Shown here piece after piece: positions 36,810-45,525 of a DNA stretch of 64,000 bases. Below the pieces are notes generated by a model, which saw only the letters and a list, made by a program, of their open reading frames with translations, was not told the origin of the DNA and made no database searches. Made by a program: the position numbers and the translations under genes. Numbering within the stretch: position 1 is the first letter of the stretch; each line of letters starts with the position of its first letter. The stretch comes from Allokutzneria sp. A3M-2-11 16 (GTDB lineage Bacteria; Actinomycetota; Actinomycetes; Mycobacteriales; Pseudonocardiaceae): the NCBI RefSeq assembly GCF_024213555.1, contig NZ_JANAVO010000001.1, positions 1,302,001 to 1,366,000 on the forward strand, in the 5' to 3' direction.

Positions 36810-36825
36810 TGCCGCATAAACGGCA
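36810..36825. promoter_or_regulatory. Candidate Lrp/AsnC operator
   Basis: TGCCG-CATAAA-CGGCA, a 5-bp inverted repeat with an A/T centre, in the 74-bp spacer between the dimethylargininase-like gene and the divergent Lrp gene. The layout suits a shared operator. Confidence 0.45.
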
Positions 36826-36836
36826 GAATGTTGCGT

Positions 36837-37289
36837 ATGGACTCGATCGACCATCGAATCATTTCGTGCCTCGTCGCGGACGCTCGATCAAGCTACGCGG
36901 AGATCGGCTCGACCGTCGGTTTGTCGGCCCCCGCGGTGAAGCGTCGGGTGGACAAACTGCTGGACGCGGGGGTGCTGCGGGGGTTCACCGCAGTGGTGGA
37001 CCCGGAAGCACTCGGTTGGGGGACGGAGGCGTTCGTCGAGGTGCACTGCCACGGCAACATCAGGCCGGGCAAGCTGCGCGCGGGGCTGGAGCCGCTGGCC
37101 GAGGTGAAGGCGGCCTACACGGTCTCCGGCTCGGCGGACGCGATCGTGCACCTGCGGGCGGCGAGCATCCACCACATGGAGACCGCGCTGGAGCGGCTGC
37201 GCGCGGTGGACTTCATCGACCGGACCGTCTCCACGGTGGTGCTGTCCACGCTGCTGGAGCGGCCCGCGACGCCGAAGACAGGAGGCTGA
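36837..37289 (+). CDS. Lrp/AsnC family transcriptional regulator
   Basis: A 150-aa regulator. ATG 36837 is chosen; an ATG three codons earlier (36828) is also possible. The helix-turn-helix is IDHRIISCLVADARSSYAEI, then GLSAPAVKRRVDKLLDAGVL. A ligand-binding RAM domain follows (AYTVSGSADAIVHLRAASIH). It probably senses an amino acid and controls the divergent amidinohydrolase. The YtrA-type GntR gene starts 3 bp after its stop, suggesting an operon. Confidence 0.93.
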   Translation: MDSIDHRIISCLVADARSSYAEIGSTVGLSAPAVKRRVDKLLDAGVLRGFTAVVDPEALGWGTEAFVEVHCHGNIRPGKLRAGLEPLAEVKAAYTVSGSADAIVHLRAASIHHMETALERLRAVDFIDRTVSTVVLSTLLERPATPKTGG

Positions 37290-37292
37290 GCC

Positions 37293-37652
37293 ATGGTGGA
37301 CATCCACATCGACGGCAGCTCGTCGGTCCCGCCGTTCGAGCAGCTCCGCACGCAGCTCGCCAAGCAGATCACCGAGCGCACGCTGACGGTGGGCACGCGG
37401 CTGCCGACGGTGCGCAAGCTCGCAGAGGAGCTGGGACTCGCCGCGAACACCGTCGCGCGCGCCTATCGCGAACTCGAAGAAGCGGAGCTGATCGAGACGC
37501 GAGGGCGCAACGGCAGCTTCGTGAGCGCCGTGGGCGGGCACAGCCAGGCGGCGATCCAGCGCGCGGCGCAGGACTACGCGGCCAAGGTCCGGGCCTTCGG
37601 GATCGACCCGGAGGAAGCCGTCCGCGTCGTGCGCGCGGCCTTGCGGCAATAA
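37293..37652 (+). CDS. GntR family regulator, YtrA type
   Basis: A 119-aa short GntR protein: winged helix VPPFEQLRTQLAKQITERTL, LPTVRKLAEELGLAANTVAR, AYRELEEAELIETRGRNG. A ~40-residue dimerisation tail follows, with no effector domain, which is the YtrA subfamily pattern. Such genes usually precede ABC transporters; here it is followed 8 bp later by an enoyl-CoA hydratase, so its targets may lie elsewhere. Confidence 0.9.
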   Translation: MVDIHIDGSSSVPPFEQLRTQLAKQITERTLTVGTRLPTVRKLAEELGLAANTVARAYRELEEAELIETRGRNGSFVSAVGGHSQAAIQRAAQDYAAKVRAFGIDPEEAVRVVRAALRQ

Positions 37653-37660
37653 TCGCGGCC

Positions 37661-38410
37661 ATGAGCGGCGAGGTGATCTTGGAGCGGCGGGGAGCCGTCG
37701 CGGTGGTGACGGTCAGCGATCCGGAGCGGCGCAACGCGCTCACCCTGGACCTGTCGCAGGCGCTCGCCGACACCGTCGCCGCGTGCGAGGCGGACGCAGA
37801 GGTCGGGGCGCTCGTGCTGACCGGCGCCCCGCCCGCGTTCTGCGCCGGGGCCGACCTGACGCAGCTCGGCGAGTCCCGGGAGGAGGGGCTGCGGCGGATC
37901 TACCGCGGCTTCCTCTCGGTCGCGAACTGCTCGCTGCCGACGGTCGCCGCGGTGAACGGGGCCGCGGTCGGCGCCGGGCTGAACCTGGCGCTCGCCTGCG
38001 ACGTGCGGGTCGCCGGGCCGAAGGCTCGGTTCGACGCGCGCTTCCTCAACCTGGGCATCCACCCCGGCGGCGGGATGACCTGGATGCTCCAGCGCCTCGC
38101 CGGGCCGCAGACGGCGAAGGCGATGGTGCTGTTCGGGGAGATCCTGGACGCCGAGTCCGCCGTGCGGCACGGGCTGGCCTGGAGCCACGCCGAGGACGCG
38201 GTCGACACCGCCGTCGCGCTGGCGGAGCGGGCCGCGTCCGCGCCGCGGGAGCTCGCCGTCGCAACGAAATCGTCGATGCGGGTCACGGCGAGTCTCGGCG
38301 TACACGCCGACGCGGTGGAGACCGAGCTCGTGCCGCAGATCGCGTCGATGGACAGTCCCGCGTTCGCTGAGCGGCTGGCGGCGCTCAAGGGGCGGATCTC
38401 GCGGAGCTGA
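37661..38410 (+). CDS. Enoyl-CoA hydratase/isomerase family protein
   Basis: A 249-aa crotonase-fold protein from ATG 37661. Oxyanion-hole segments are visible (LTGAPPAFCAGADLTQLGE; NGAAVGAGLNLALACDVRVA). The usual second catalytic Glu position falls in LNLGIHPGGGMTWMLQRLAG, where a Gly-rich sequence with His replaces the canonical E-x-G pattern, so the exact reaction is uncertain. It is the third gene of a probable Lrp-GntR-hydratase operon. Confidence 0.88.
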   Translation: MSGEVILERRGAVAVVTVSDPERRNALTLDLSQALADTVAACEADAEVGALVLTGAPPAFCAGADLTQLGESREEGLRRIYRGFLSVANCSLPTVAAVNGAAVGAGLNLALACDVRVAGPKARFDARFLNLGIHPGGGMTWMLQRLAGPQTAKAMVLFGEILDAESAVRHGLAWSHAEDAVDTAVALAERAASAPRELAVATKSSMRVTASLGVHADAVETELVPQIASMDSPAFAERLAALKGRISRS

Positions 38411-38656
38411 GGGTTCCTACTCCTCGGGAACCTCGAGTGTGATCTGGGTTTCCTCAATCGATTCAGGGAAGTGCCGGAACTTACCGTTGACCACAGTGTC
38501 ACCGGGCGGTAACCGGGCTTACAGCGCCTAAGTAAGGCAGGACTACCCTCGGGGGCAGCAGGGTCCGTTGCCCGTGCCCATCAGCCGAGACGGAGTCCCT
38601 GAATCCAGTGCGGGCCGCAGGCCCCGCGAACCCTGTGAGAGAGGGACCGCCACCCC

Positions 38657-40534
38657 ATGAGCGTCAGCACCCCGGGACGCGAAACCGAGATCCGCAAGCT
38701 CGACCGCGTCGTCATCCGGTTCGCAGGTGACTCCGGCGACGGCATGCAGCTGACCGGTGACCGGTTCACCTCGGAGGCGGCCGCGTTCGGCAACGACCTC
38801 GCGACGCTGCCCAACTTCCCGGCGGAGATCCGCGCGCCAGCAGGGACCCTGCCCGGGGTCTCCAGCTTCCAGCTGCACTTCGCCGACTACGACATCCTCA
38901 CCCCGGGCGACCGGCCCGACGTGCTGGTGGCGATGAACCCCGCGGCGCTCAAGGCGAACATCGCCGACCTCCCGCCCGGCGGCATCCTGATCGTCAACAC
39001 CGACGAGTTCTCCAAGCGCGCGCTGTCCAAGGTCGGCTACGGCTCCGACCCGCTCGAGGACGGCTCGCTGGAGGAGTTCCAGGTGCACAAGGTCGCGATG
39101 GCGACCCTGACCCGCGCCGCGCTGGAGCCGACCGGCCTGTCCAAGAAGGACGCCGAGCGGTCGAAGAACATGTTCGCGCTCGGCCTGCTGTCCTGGATGT
39201 ACCACCGGCCGACCGAGGGCACCGAGCGCTTCCTGCGGGAGAAGTTCGCCAAGCAGCCCGACATCGCCGAGGCCAACGTGCTGGCCTTCCGCACCGGGTG
39301 GAACTACGGCGAGACCACCGAGGCCTTCGCGGTCACCTACGAGGTCGCCCCCGCCAAGCTGAACGCGGGCACCTACCGCCAGATCACCGGCAACACCGCG
39401 CTGGCGTACGGGATCGTGGCCGCTGGGCAGCGCTCCGAGCTGCCGGTGTTCCTGGGCACCTACCCGATCACCCCGGCCTCGGACATCCTGCACGAGCTGT
39501 CCAAGCACAAGAACTTCGGCGTGACCACCTTCCAGGCGGAGGACGAGATCGCCGCCGTCGGCGCCGCGCTCGGGGCCTCCTACGGCGGGGCGCTCGGCGT
39601 CACCACCACCTCGGGGCCGGGCGTCGCGCTGAAGTCGGAGACCATCGGCCTCGCGGTGATGACCGAGCTGCCGCTGCTGGTCGTCGCCGTGCAGCGCGGT
39701 GGCCCGTCCACCGGTCTGCCGACCAAGACCGAGCAGGCGGACCTGCTGCAGGCGATGTTCGGCCGCAACGGTGAGGCGCCGCTGCCGGTGATCGCGCCGT
39801 CCACCCCGGCGGACTGCTTCGCGGCGGCGCTGGAGGCGGCGAAGATCGCGCTGACCTACCGCACGCCGGTGATGCTGCTCTCCGACGGCTACATCGCCAA
39901 CGGCTCCGAGCCGTGGCTGATCCCGACCACCGCGGACCTGCCCGACCTCCGGGTGGAGTTCGCCTCCGAACCGAACGCTCCGGACGGCTCCGGCGAGTTC
40001 TGGCCGTACGTGCGCGACCCGGAGACGCTGGCCCGCCCGTGGGCGGTGCCGGGCACCAAGGGGCTGGAGCACCGGATCGGCGGCCTGGAGAAGGCCGACG
40101 GCAAGGGCAACATCTCCTACGACCCGGACAACCACGACAAGATGGTCCGGCTGCGCCAGGCCAAGATCGACGGCGTCGTGGTCCCGGACATCGAGGTCGA
40201 GGACCCGAGCGGCTCAGCCGACGTGCTGGTGCTCGGCTGGGGCTCCACCTACGGTCCGATCGGCGCCGCGTGCCGCCGGGTCCGCAGGCAGGGCATGAAG
40301 ATCGCGCACGCGCACCTGCGGCACCTCAACCCGTTCCCCGGCAACCTCGGCGAGGTCCTCCGCGGCTACCGCAAGGTCGTCGTGCCGGAGATGAACCTCG
40401 GCCAGCTCGCGCTGCTGCTGCGGGCGAAGTACCTGGTGGACGTCATCAGCCGCACCAAGGTCTCCGGGCTGCCGTACAAGGCCGAGGAGCTGCAGGACGT
40501 GTTCATCGAGATCGTGCAGGGGGTTCAGGCGTGA
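38657..40534 (+). CDS. korA: 2-oxoacid:ferredoxin oxidoreductase, alpha subunit (gamma-alpha fusion)
   Basis: A 625-aa fused gamma-alpha subunit. The N-terminal gamma domain (VVIRFAGDSGDGMQLTGDRF; FPAEIRAPAGTLPGVSSFQL) joins the alpha domain (GTYPITPASDILHELSKHKN; FQAEDEIAAVGAALGASYGG; TSGPGVALKSETIGLAVM; QRGGPSTGLPTKTEQADLLQ). It matches actinobacterial KorA, which with KorB converts 2-oxoglutarate (or pyruvate) and CoA to the acyl-CoA, reducing ferredoxin. This is an alternative to 2-oxoglutarate dehydrogenase. It overlaps korB by 4 bp. A 246-bp upstream spacer should hold the promoter. Confidence 0.95.
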   Translation: MSVSTPGRETEIRKLDRVVIRFAGDSGDGMQLTGDRFTSEAAAFGNDLATLPNFPAEIRAPAGTLPGVSSFQLHFADYDILTPGDRPDVLVAMNPAALKANIADLPPGGILIVNTDEFSKRALSKVGYGSDPLEDGSLEEFQVHKVAMATLTRAALEPTGLSKKDAERSKNMFALGLLSWMYHRPTEGTERFLREKFAKQPDIAEANVLAFRTGWNYGETTEAFAVTYEVAPAKLNAGTYRQITGNTALAYGIVAAGQRSELPVFLGTYPITPASDILHELSKHKNFGVTTFQAEDEIAAVGAALGASYGGALGVTTTSGPGVALKSETIGLAVMTELPLLVVAVQRGGPSTGLPTKTEQADLLQAMFGRNGEAPLPVIAPSTPADCFAAALEAAKIALTYRTPVMLLSDGYIANGSEPWLIPTTADLPDLRVEFASEPNAPDGSGEFWPYVRDPETLARPWAVPGTKGLEHRIGGLEKADGKGNISYDPDNHDKMVRLRQAKIDGVVVPDIEVEDPSGSADVLVLGWGSTYGPIGAACRRVRRQGMKIAHAHLRHLNPFPGNLGEVLRGYRKVVVPEMNLGQLALLLRAKYLVDVISRTKVSGLPYKAEELQDVFIEIVQGVQA

Positions 40535-41604
40535 CCGCGATCGAGCTGGGGCTTCCCACGATCGGTGGCCTCGAAGGCGTTCCCACCACCGACGAGAAGC
40601 AGACCGCCAAGGACTACAAGTCCGACCAGGAGGTCCGCTGGTGCCCGGGCTGCGGGGACTACATCATCCTCAACGCGGTGCAGAGCTTCATGCCCGAGCT
40701 GGGGCTGAAGCGGGAGAACGTCGTCTTCGTCTCCGGCATCGGCTGCTCCTCGCGGTTCCCGTACTACATGAACACCTACGGCGTGCACTCCATCCACGGG
40801 CGCGCCCCGGCCATCGCCACCGGACTGGCGACGGCCCGACCGGACCTGTCGGTGTGGGTGGTCACCGGTGACGGCGACGCGCTGTCCATCGGCGGCAACC
40901 ACCTGATCCACATGCTGCGCCGCAACGTGAACCTGAAGGTCCTGCTGTTCAACAACCGGATCTACGGGCTCACCAAGGGCCAGTACTCGCCGACCTCCGA
41001 GGTCGGCAAGGTCACCAAGTCCACCCCGATGGGCTCGCTCGACCACCCGTTCAACCCGATCTCGCTGGCCATCGGCGCCGAGGCCACGTTCGTGGCGCGG
41101 GCGATGGACTCCGACCGCAAGGGCGTCACCGAGGTGCTGCGCGCCGCCGCCCAGCACCGGGGCACCGCGGTGGTGGAGATCTACCAGAACTGCCCGATCT
41201 TCAACGACGGCGCGTTCGACGTGCTCAAGGAGCCGGGCGAGCGGGACCGGCGGATCATCCCGCTGACCCACGGCGAGCCGATCCGGTTCGGCGCCGAGGG
41301 CGAGTACGGCGTGATCCGCGACCCGAGGACCGGCACGTTCTCGGTGCGCAAGGTCGACGAGGTCGGCGAGGACGCGCTCGTGGTGCACGACGCGACGCTG
41401 GAGGACCCGTCCTACGCGTTCGCGCTGTCCCGCCTGGGCGGTCAGGACCTGGAGCACACGGTCACCGGCGTGTTCCGGCAGGTGCAGCGGCCGACCTACG
41501 ACGACCTGGCCCGTGAGCAGGTCTCGGCGGCCAAGGAGGCCAAGTCGGCCGACCTGGACGCGCTGCTGCGCGGCAAGGACACCTGGACGGTCATCGCGGA
41601 CTGA
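40531..41604 (+). CDS. korB: 2-oxoacid:ferredoxin oxidoreductase, beta subunit
   Basis: A 357-aa TPP- and Fe-S-binding beta subunit. GTG 40531 overlaps the korA stop (GTGA). Motifs: WCPGCGDYIILNAVQ (cluster cysteines), GIGCSSRFPYYMNTYGVHSI, the TPP site GDGDALSIGGNH ending in NN of VLLFNNRIYGLTKGQ. It completes the KorAB enzyme. A strong terminator follows within 20 bp. Confidence 0.96.
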   Translation: MTAIELGLPTIGGLEGVPTTDEKQTAKDYKSDQEVRWCPGCGDYIILNAVQSFMPELGLKRENVVFVSGIGCSSRFPYYMNTYGVHSIHGRAPAIATGLATARPDLSVWVVTGDGDALSIGGNHLIHMLRRNVNLKVLLFNNRIYGLTKGQYSPTSEVGKVTKSTPMGSLDHPFNPISLAIGAEATFVARAMDSDRKGVTEVLRAAAQHRGTAVVEIYQNCPIFNDGAFDVLKEPGERDRRIIPLTHGEPIRFGAEGEYGVIRDPRTGTFSVRKVDEVGEDALVVHDATLEDPSYAFALSRLGGQDLEHTVTGVFRQVQRPTYDDLAREQVSAAKEAKSADLDALLRGKDTWTVIAD

Positions 41605-41620
41605 CCAGCAGTCAGACGAT

Positions 41621-41651
41621 AGGGGCCCCGCTCGGTGCGAGCGGGGCCCCT
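41621..41651. terminator. 14-bp hairpin terminator after korB
   Basis: Arms AGGGGCCCCGCTCG/CGAGCGGGGCCCCT with a GTG loop, then TGTTCGTTGT. It lies between korB and the convergent repeat-protein gene and probably serves both. Confidence 0.9.
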
Positions 41652-41664
41652 GTTCGTTGTCGCC

Positions 41665-43257
41665 TCAGTTCCCGGGGTGGTTGCCGTTCGGCGAGCCCGC
41701 GGTGGTGTCGGGCTCCACGACCGGCTCGAACAGCGAGCGGGTGCGGTCCGGCTGCTGCTGCTCCTGGAGCCTGCGGAGTTCGGCCTCGCGCCGGGTCGCC
41801 TCGGCGCGCAGGGCCGCGACGCGGTCCGGTTCGGCAGCGGGCTGGGTGGGCTGGGCGTCTGTCCTGGGCTCCTGGGGCCGCGGCTCGGCGTGCGGCTGAG
41901 CGACGGTCGGCTGAGCTGGCGAAGGCTGGGCGATCGTGGGCTGGGCCGACGGGGCCTGGGGCTGCGCGGCGGTCGGCTGCACGGAGGTCGGCTGGGCGGA
42001 CGGAGCCTGGGCCGCGCGCGGCTGGGCGACGGCAGCAGTCGGTTGCGCTGCGGTGGGCTGCGCTGCGGTGGGCTGCGCTGCGGTCGGCTGGGCTGCGGTG
42101 GGCTGGGCTGCGGTGGGCTGGGCTGCGGTGGGCTGGGCTGCGTGAGGCTGCACCACCGTGGGCTGGGCCGCAGCGGGCTGAACCGACGTGGGTTGAGCGA
42201 CCGGCTGAACCGCGGTGGGCTGGGCGGCTGGCTGGACAGCGGTCGGCTGGACAGCGGTGGGCTGCGCCGGGGGCTGAGGAGCCGGTTCCGGCTCGGCGAT
42301 GCGACCGGCGGCGGAACCCCGGCTGAGGGCCACCTGGCGGGGCGGGGTCTGCGGCTCGGCCAGCTCGCGCTGGGCGTACTCGTTCACCTCGGCGCGCTCG
42401 GGCTCGCAGTCGGCGGCGGGGCTCGGCGTCGCGCCCGCGTTCGGGTCGTCCACGTCGACGTCGTCGGGGGCGTCCCCGCCGGGCTTGGCGGAGTCGGGGT
42501 AGCCGCCGCGCCACTCCACCCTGGGGATCAGCGTCGTGGGCGTGTGGTCGGCCAGCTCCATCTCCATGGGGTCGACCTCGGGCGGCGCGGTCGGCTGGGC
42601 GGAGCGCGGGGCGGCGCTGGGCCGGTGCCGCTCAGCGCGCTCGTCGGTCGCTCCGGCCGCGCGCAGCTCCTGCTGGATGGCGGCCTGGCTGATGCCCATG
42701 GGCGGCGTGGTGGCCTCGAAGAACAGCGGCTCGTGCTCCTCGCCCGACGCGGAAGCGGCCTGCTCGGCCTCGCGCTGCCGCTGGAGCTGTTCCAGGTACT
42801 CGGTCGGCGCGGGAGGGACCTCGGACAGCGTGGGCGTGGGCTTGCGGAGGTCCACCCGCGCGGTCGGCATGTCGATGCGGGCCGTCTCGTCGCGAACGGG
42901 CTCCGGCCGCACGGGCTCGGCGTCGGCGTCAGCGGCCTCGGCGCGGACCTCTTCCGGCTGCACCGGCGGCGCGGGCTCGACGACCTGGGTCGGCACCGGG
43001 TCGGCGAAGACGGGGTCGACCAGCTGCTGCTGGACCGGCTCCGGCCGCTTCGGCAGCGGCGGCGCGTTGAACACCGGCGGGCGCGGCGGCGCGTCGGTGC
43101 CGGCCTTGGCCTTCGGCAGGTCGGCGCGGGCGAGCTCGTCCTCCAGCTCGACGAGTCTGCGGCGGGCGGGCCGGACGAACAACAGCCAGGTGACCCCGGC
43201 TCCGACCAGGAACGCGAGCAGGCTGTACAACCACACCTGCCCGAACAGGTTCGACAC
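41665..43257 (-). CDS. Membrane-anchored low-complexity protein with QPTAA repeats
   Basis: A 530-aa protein. GTG 43257 is preferred because GAGGAGG lies nine bases upstream, inside the longer frame that starts at 43275. One N-terminal membrane helix (LFGQVWLYSLLAFLVGAGV) is followed by a basic stop-transfer, a coiled segment (RRLVELEDELARADLP) and a ~470-aa disordered, proline/glutamine/alanine-rich cytoplasmic or surface tail. Residues ~350-470 hold QPT-A/V-A repeats. It ends with a charged coil (VAALRAEATRREAELRRLQE). Several short motifs such as HTPTTLIPRVEWRGGYPDSA look conserved-like. Function unknown. Confidence 0.82.
   Translation of the reverse strand: MSNLFGQVWLYSLLAFLVGAGVTWLLFVRPARRRLVELEDELARADLPKAKAGTDAPPRPPVFNAPPLPKRPEPVQQQLVDPVFADPVPTQVVEPAPPVQPEEVRAEAADADAEPVRPEPVRDETARIDMPTARVDLRKPTPTLSEVPPAPTEYLEQLQRQREAEQAASASGEEHEPLFFEATTPPMGISQAAIQQELRAAGATDERAERHRPSAAPRSAQPTAPPEVDPMEMELADHTPTTLIPRVEWRGGYPDSAKPGGDAPDDVDVDDPNAGATPSPAADCEPERAEVNEYAQRELAEPQTPPRQVALSRGSAAGRIAEPEPAPQPPAQPTAVQPTAVQPAAQPTAVQPVAQPTSVQPAAAQPTVVQPHAAQPTAAQPTAAQPTAAQPTAAQPTAAQPTAAQPTAAVAQPRAAQAPSAQPTSVQPTAAQPQAPSAQPTIAQPSPAQPTVAQPHAEPRPQEPRTDAQPTQPAAEPDRVAALRAEATRREAELRRLQEQQQPDRTRSLFEPVVEPDTTAGSPNGNHPGN
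42046..42150. repeat. Tandem 15-bp repeat, seven units
   Basis: Seven head-to-tail 15-bp units of the form CGCTGCGGTGGGCTG, with small changes, inside the repeat-protein gene. On the coding strand each encodes Gln-Pro-Thr-Ala-Ala. Near-identity at DNA level suggests recent slippage expansion, so copy number may vary between strains. Confidence 0.9.
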
Positions 43258-43328
43258 CGCCTGGGACCTCCTCACCGTGTGATGAACGCGTCTGTCTCGC
43301 TCATCGCGCCCAGCGTAAACTCATTCGG

Positions 43329-44339
43329 GTGCCATCGATGACCACCTCAGCGGACTCGATGGCCCTTCCACCTTCTCCCAGGCCACCCGGCGCCGCCTCC
43401 GGGCTCGTGTTCGGCGTGGGCGCCTACGCGCTGTGGGGTCTCTTCCCGATCTTCTGGCCCCTGCTCGGACCTGCGGATTCAGTGGAGATCCTGGCACATC
43501 GCATCGCGTGGACCATGGTGTTCCTGTTCGGCGGGCTGCTGTTGTTCGGCCGCTGGGCGCAGCTGCGTGGCCTGTCGGCGCGCTCCTGGTTGCTGGTGTC
43601 CGCGGCGGCGGTGTTGATCGCGATCAACTGGGGCACCTATATCTACGGAGTGTCCTCCGGCCAGGTGACGGAAACCGCGCTCGGTTACTTCATCAACCCG
43701 TTGGTGAGCGTGGTGCTCGGGGTCGCGGTGCTGAACGAGCGGCTGCGCCCCGCGCAGTGGAGCGCGGTGGCCATCGCAGCCTTCGCCGTGGTCGTGATGA
43801 CCATGCAGTCCGAGTCGGTGCCAGTGCTCGCGCTGGTGCTGGCCGCGACCTTCGGGATCTACGGCCTGATCAAGAAGACCGTGCCGATGGATTCGGCGAC
43901 GAGCCTGACCGCCGAGAGCCTGGTGCTGGGCCCGATCGCCGTGGGCTACCTGGTCTGGCTGGCCGCCGCGGGAACCGGGACGTTCGGGCAGCACGGGTTC
44001 TGGCACGCGGTGCTGTTGATCTCCGCTGGCCCGGTGACGATCGTGCCGTTGCTGATGTTCGGCGCCTCGGCGCAGCGGCTGCGGCTGGTGACCCTCGGCG
44101 CCCTGCAGTACCTCGCGCCGATCCTGCAGTTCGCGTGGGGGCTGTTCGTCCTGCACGAGCCGATGTCACCGCAGCGCTGGCTCGGCTTCGGGCTGGTCTG
44201 GGCGGCCTTGGCGCTGTTCACCGTGGACGGCGCGCTCGCGGCGCACCGGAGCAGGCGCAGGCTGACCCGCTACGAGACGGTCGTGCCCGAGGCGGTCGTC
44301 ATCGAGGTCCCGGAGGAGCCCGCTCCGACCACCAAGTAG
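43329..44339 (+). CDS. rarD: EamA/RarD family permease
   Basis: A 336-aa ten-helix permease of the RarD branch of the DMT superfamily (GVGAYALWGLFPIFWPLLG; EILAHRIAWTMVFLFGGLL; INWGTYIYGVSSGQVTETAL; GYFINPLVSVVLGV; LQYLAPILQFAWGLFVLHEP). The start codon is GTG. The substrate is unknown; relatives are annotated as chloramphenicol-sensitive or metabolite exporters. Its stop codon abuts that of the convergent polyprenyl synthase with no spacer. Confidence 0.92.
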   Translation: MPSMTTSADSMALPPSPRPPGAASGLVFGVGAYALWGLFPIFWPLLGPADSVEILAHRIAWTMVFLFGGLLLFGRWAQLRGLSARSWLLVSAAAVLIAINWGTYIYGVSSGQVTETALGYFINPLVSVVLGVAVLNERLRPAQWSAVAIAAFAVVVMTMQSESVPVLALVLAATFGIYGLIKKTVPMDSATSLTAESLVLGPIAVGYLVWLAAAGTGTFGQHGFWHAVLLISAGPVTIVPLLMFGASAQRLRLVTLGALQYLAPILQFAWGLFVLHEPMSPQRWLGFGLVWAALALFTVDGALAAHRSRRRLTRYETVVPEAVVIEVPEEPAPTTK

Positions 44340-45362
44340 CTACCTGCTGCGGTCCACCACGTAGTCGGCCAGCCCCTCCAGCGCCGTCTTGGCAGGGCAC
44401 GCGGGCAGGTAGGTCAGCTCGCCCCGGGCCTCGTCGGCGTAGCCGTAGAGGGTCTTCCTGGCCCGTTCGAGCCCTTCCGACTCGCGCAGCAGCTCCAGTG
44501 CCTCGGTCACCAGGTCGTCCTCGGTGATCGGGGCGGCCAACAGCTCCCGCAGGCGCTCACCGCGCGGGCCCTGCTCGTCCAGCGCGTAGAGCATCGGCAG
44601 CGTCTTCACGCCCTCGCGCAGGTCGGTGCCCGGGGTCTTGCCGGACGCGGACGCGGGCGAGGCGATGTCGATGATGTCGTCGGAGATCTGGAACGCGGTG
44701 CCGATGATCTCGCCGTAGCGCTGCAACGCGGCGATCGTCTTCTCGTCGGCGCCGGAGAACATCGCGCCGTAGCGGCCCGCGGTGGCGATCAGCGAACCGG
44801 TCTTCTCCGCGATGACCTTCAGGTAGTGCTCAACCAGGTCCTGCCCCGGCTTCGGGCCGACCGTCTCGCGCATCTGGCCGGTGACCAGCTCACCGAACGT
44901 CACCGCGATGATCTCCGCGGCCTCCGTGCCGAGGCCCGCCACCAGCTTCGAGGCGTGGGCGAAGAGGAAGTCACCGGTGAGGATCGCGACGGCGTTGTCC
45001 CAGCGGGCGTTGGCGCTGACGGCGCCGCGGCGCATCGTGGCCTCGTCCATCACGTCGTCGTGGTACAGCGTCGCGAGGTGGATCAGCTCCACCACGGCGG
45101 CCGCGGTCACCACCTCGTCCTTGTTCGCGTCGCCGAAGTTGGCCGCGAGCAGGGTGAACAGCGGGCGGATGCGCTTGCCCCCCGCCTCGACGAGGTGCAG
45201 CGAAGCCTCGGTGACGAACTCGAAGTCGCTCTGCACGACGGTGTGCAGCAGCCGTTCCACCCGTTCCAGGCCGGCCTGTACCGACTCGGCGAGCCCGGCG
45301 TCGGTCAGCACCGAACTGGCGTCCCGGTCCCGGCCGAGGCGGGCGTGCTCACTCGTGGTCAC
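44340..45362 (-). CDS. Long-chain polyprenyl diphosphate synthase
   Basis: A 340-aa trans-prenyltransferase. Both aspartate-rich motifs are present: DDVMDEATMRRG (first) and DDIIDIASPASA (second). GGKRIRPLFTLLAA and GDFLFAHASK are further family marks. It condenses isopentenyl diphosphate onto an allylic primer to make the menaquinone side chain (GrcC1/HepT-like). It lies downstream of the nuo operon terminator on the same strand, with a MenJ-like gene at the other end of that operon, a consistent quinone context. Chain length cannot be read. Confidence 0.93.
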   Translation of the reverse strand: MTTSEHARLGRDRDASSVLTDAGLAESVQAGLERVERLLHTVVQSDFEFVTEASLHLVEAGGKRIRPLFTLLAANFGDANKDEVVTAAAVVELIHLATLYHDDVMDEATMRRGAVSANARWDNAVAILTGDFLFAHASKLVAGLGTEAAEIIAVTFGELVTGQMRETVGPKPGQDLVEHYLKVIAEKTGSLIATAGRYGAMFSGADEKTIAALQRYGEIIGTAFQISDDIIDIASPASASGKTPGTDLREGVKTLPMLYALDEQGPRGERLRELLAAPITEDDLVTEALELLRESEGLERARKTLYGYADEARGELTYLPACPAKTALEGLADYVVDRSR

Positions 45363-45464
45363 AACCGAAGCCTACGTAGCGCGGCCGGACACGTGGCACC
45401 CACGGGCACATAACGGGGTATGACTTCCCCAACACGGGCGAAACAACCAGGGAAATCGCATGAA

Positions 45465-45499
45465 AAAGCCCGCGGACGAACAGGCGTCCACGGGCCTTT
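45465..45499 (-). terminator. Terminator of the nuo operon
   Basis: AAAAGCCCGCGGACG pairs with CGTCCACGGGCCTTT around a short loop, with one bulge and one wobble. It is 27 bp past the nuoN stop. It separates nuo from the polyprenyl synthase gene. Confidence 0.85.
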
Positions 45500-45525
45500 C
45501 CAGGTATCCGGCTAGGAGGCTGCCA

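Noticed and set aside
38543-40135. A 530-aa minus-strand frame
   Set aside because: Antisense shadow of korA, which has strong motifs on the plus strand.
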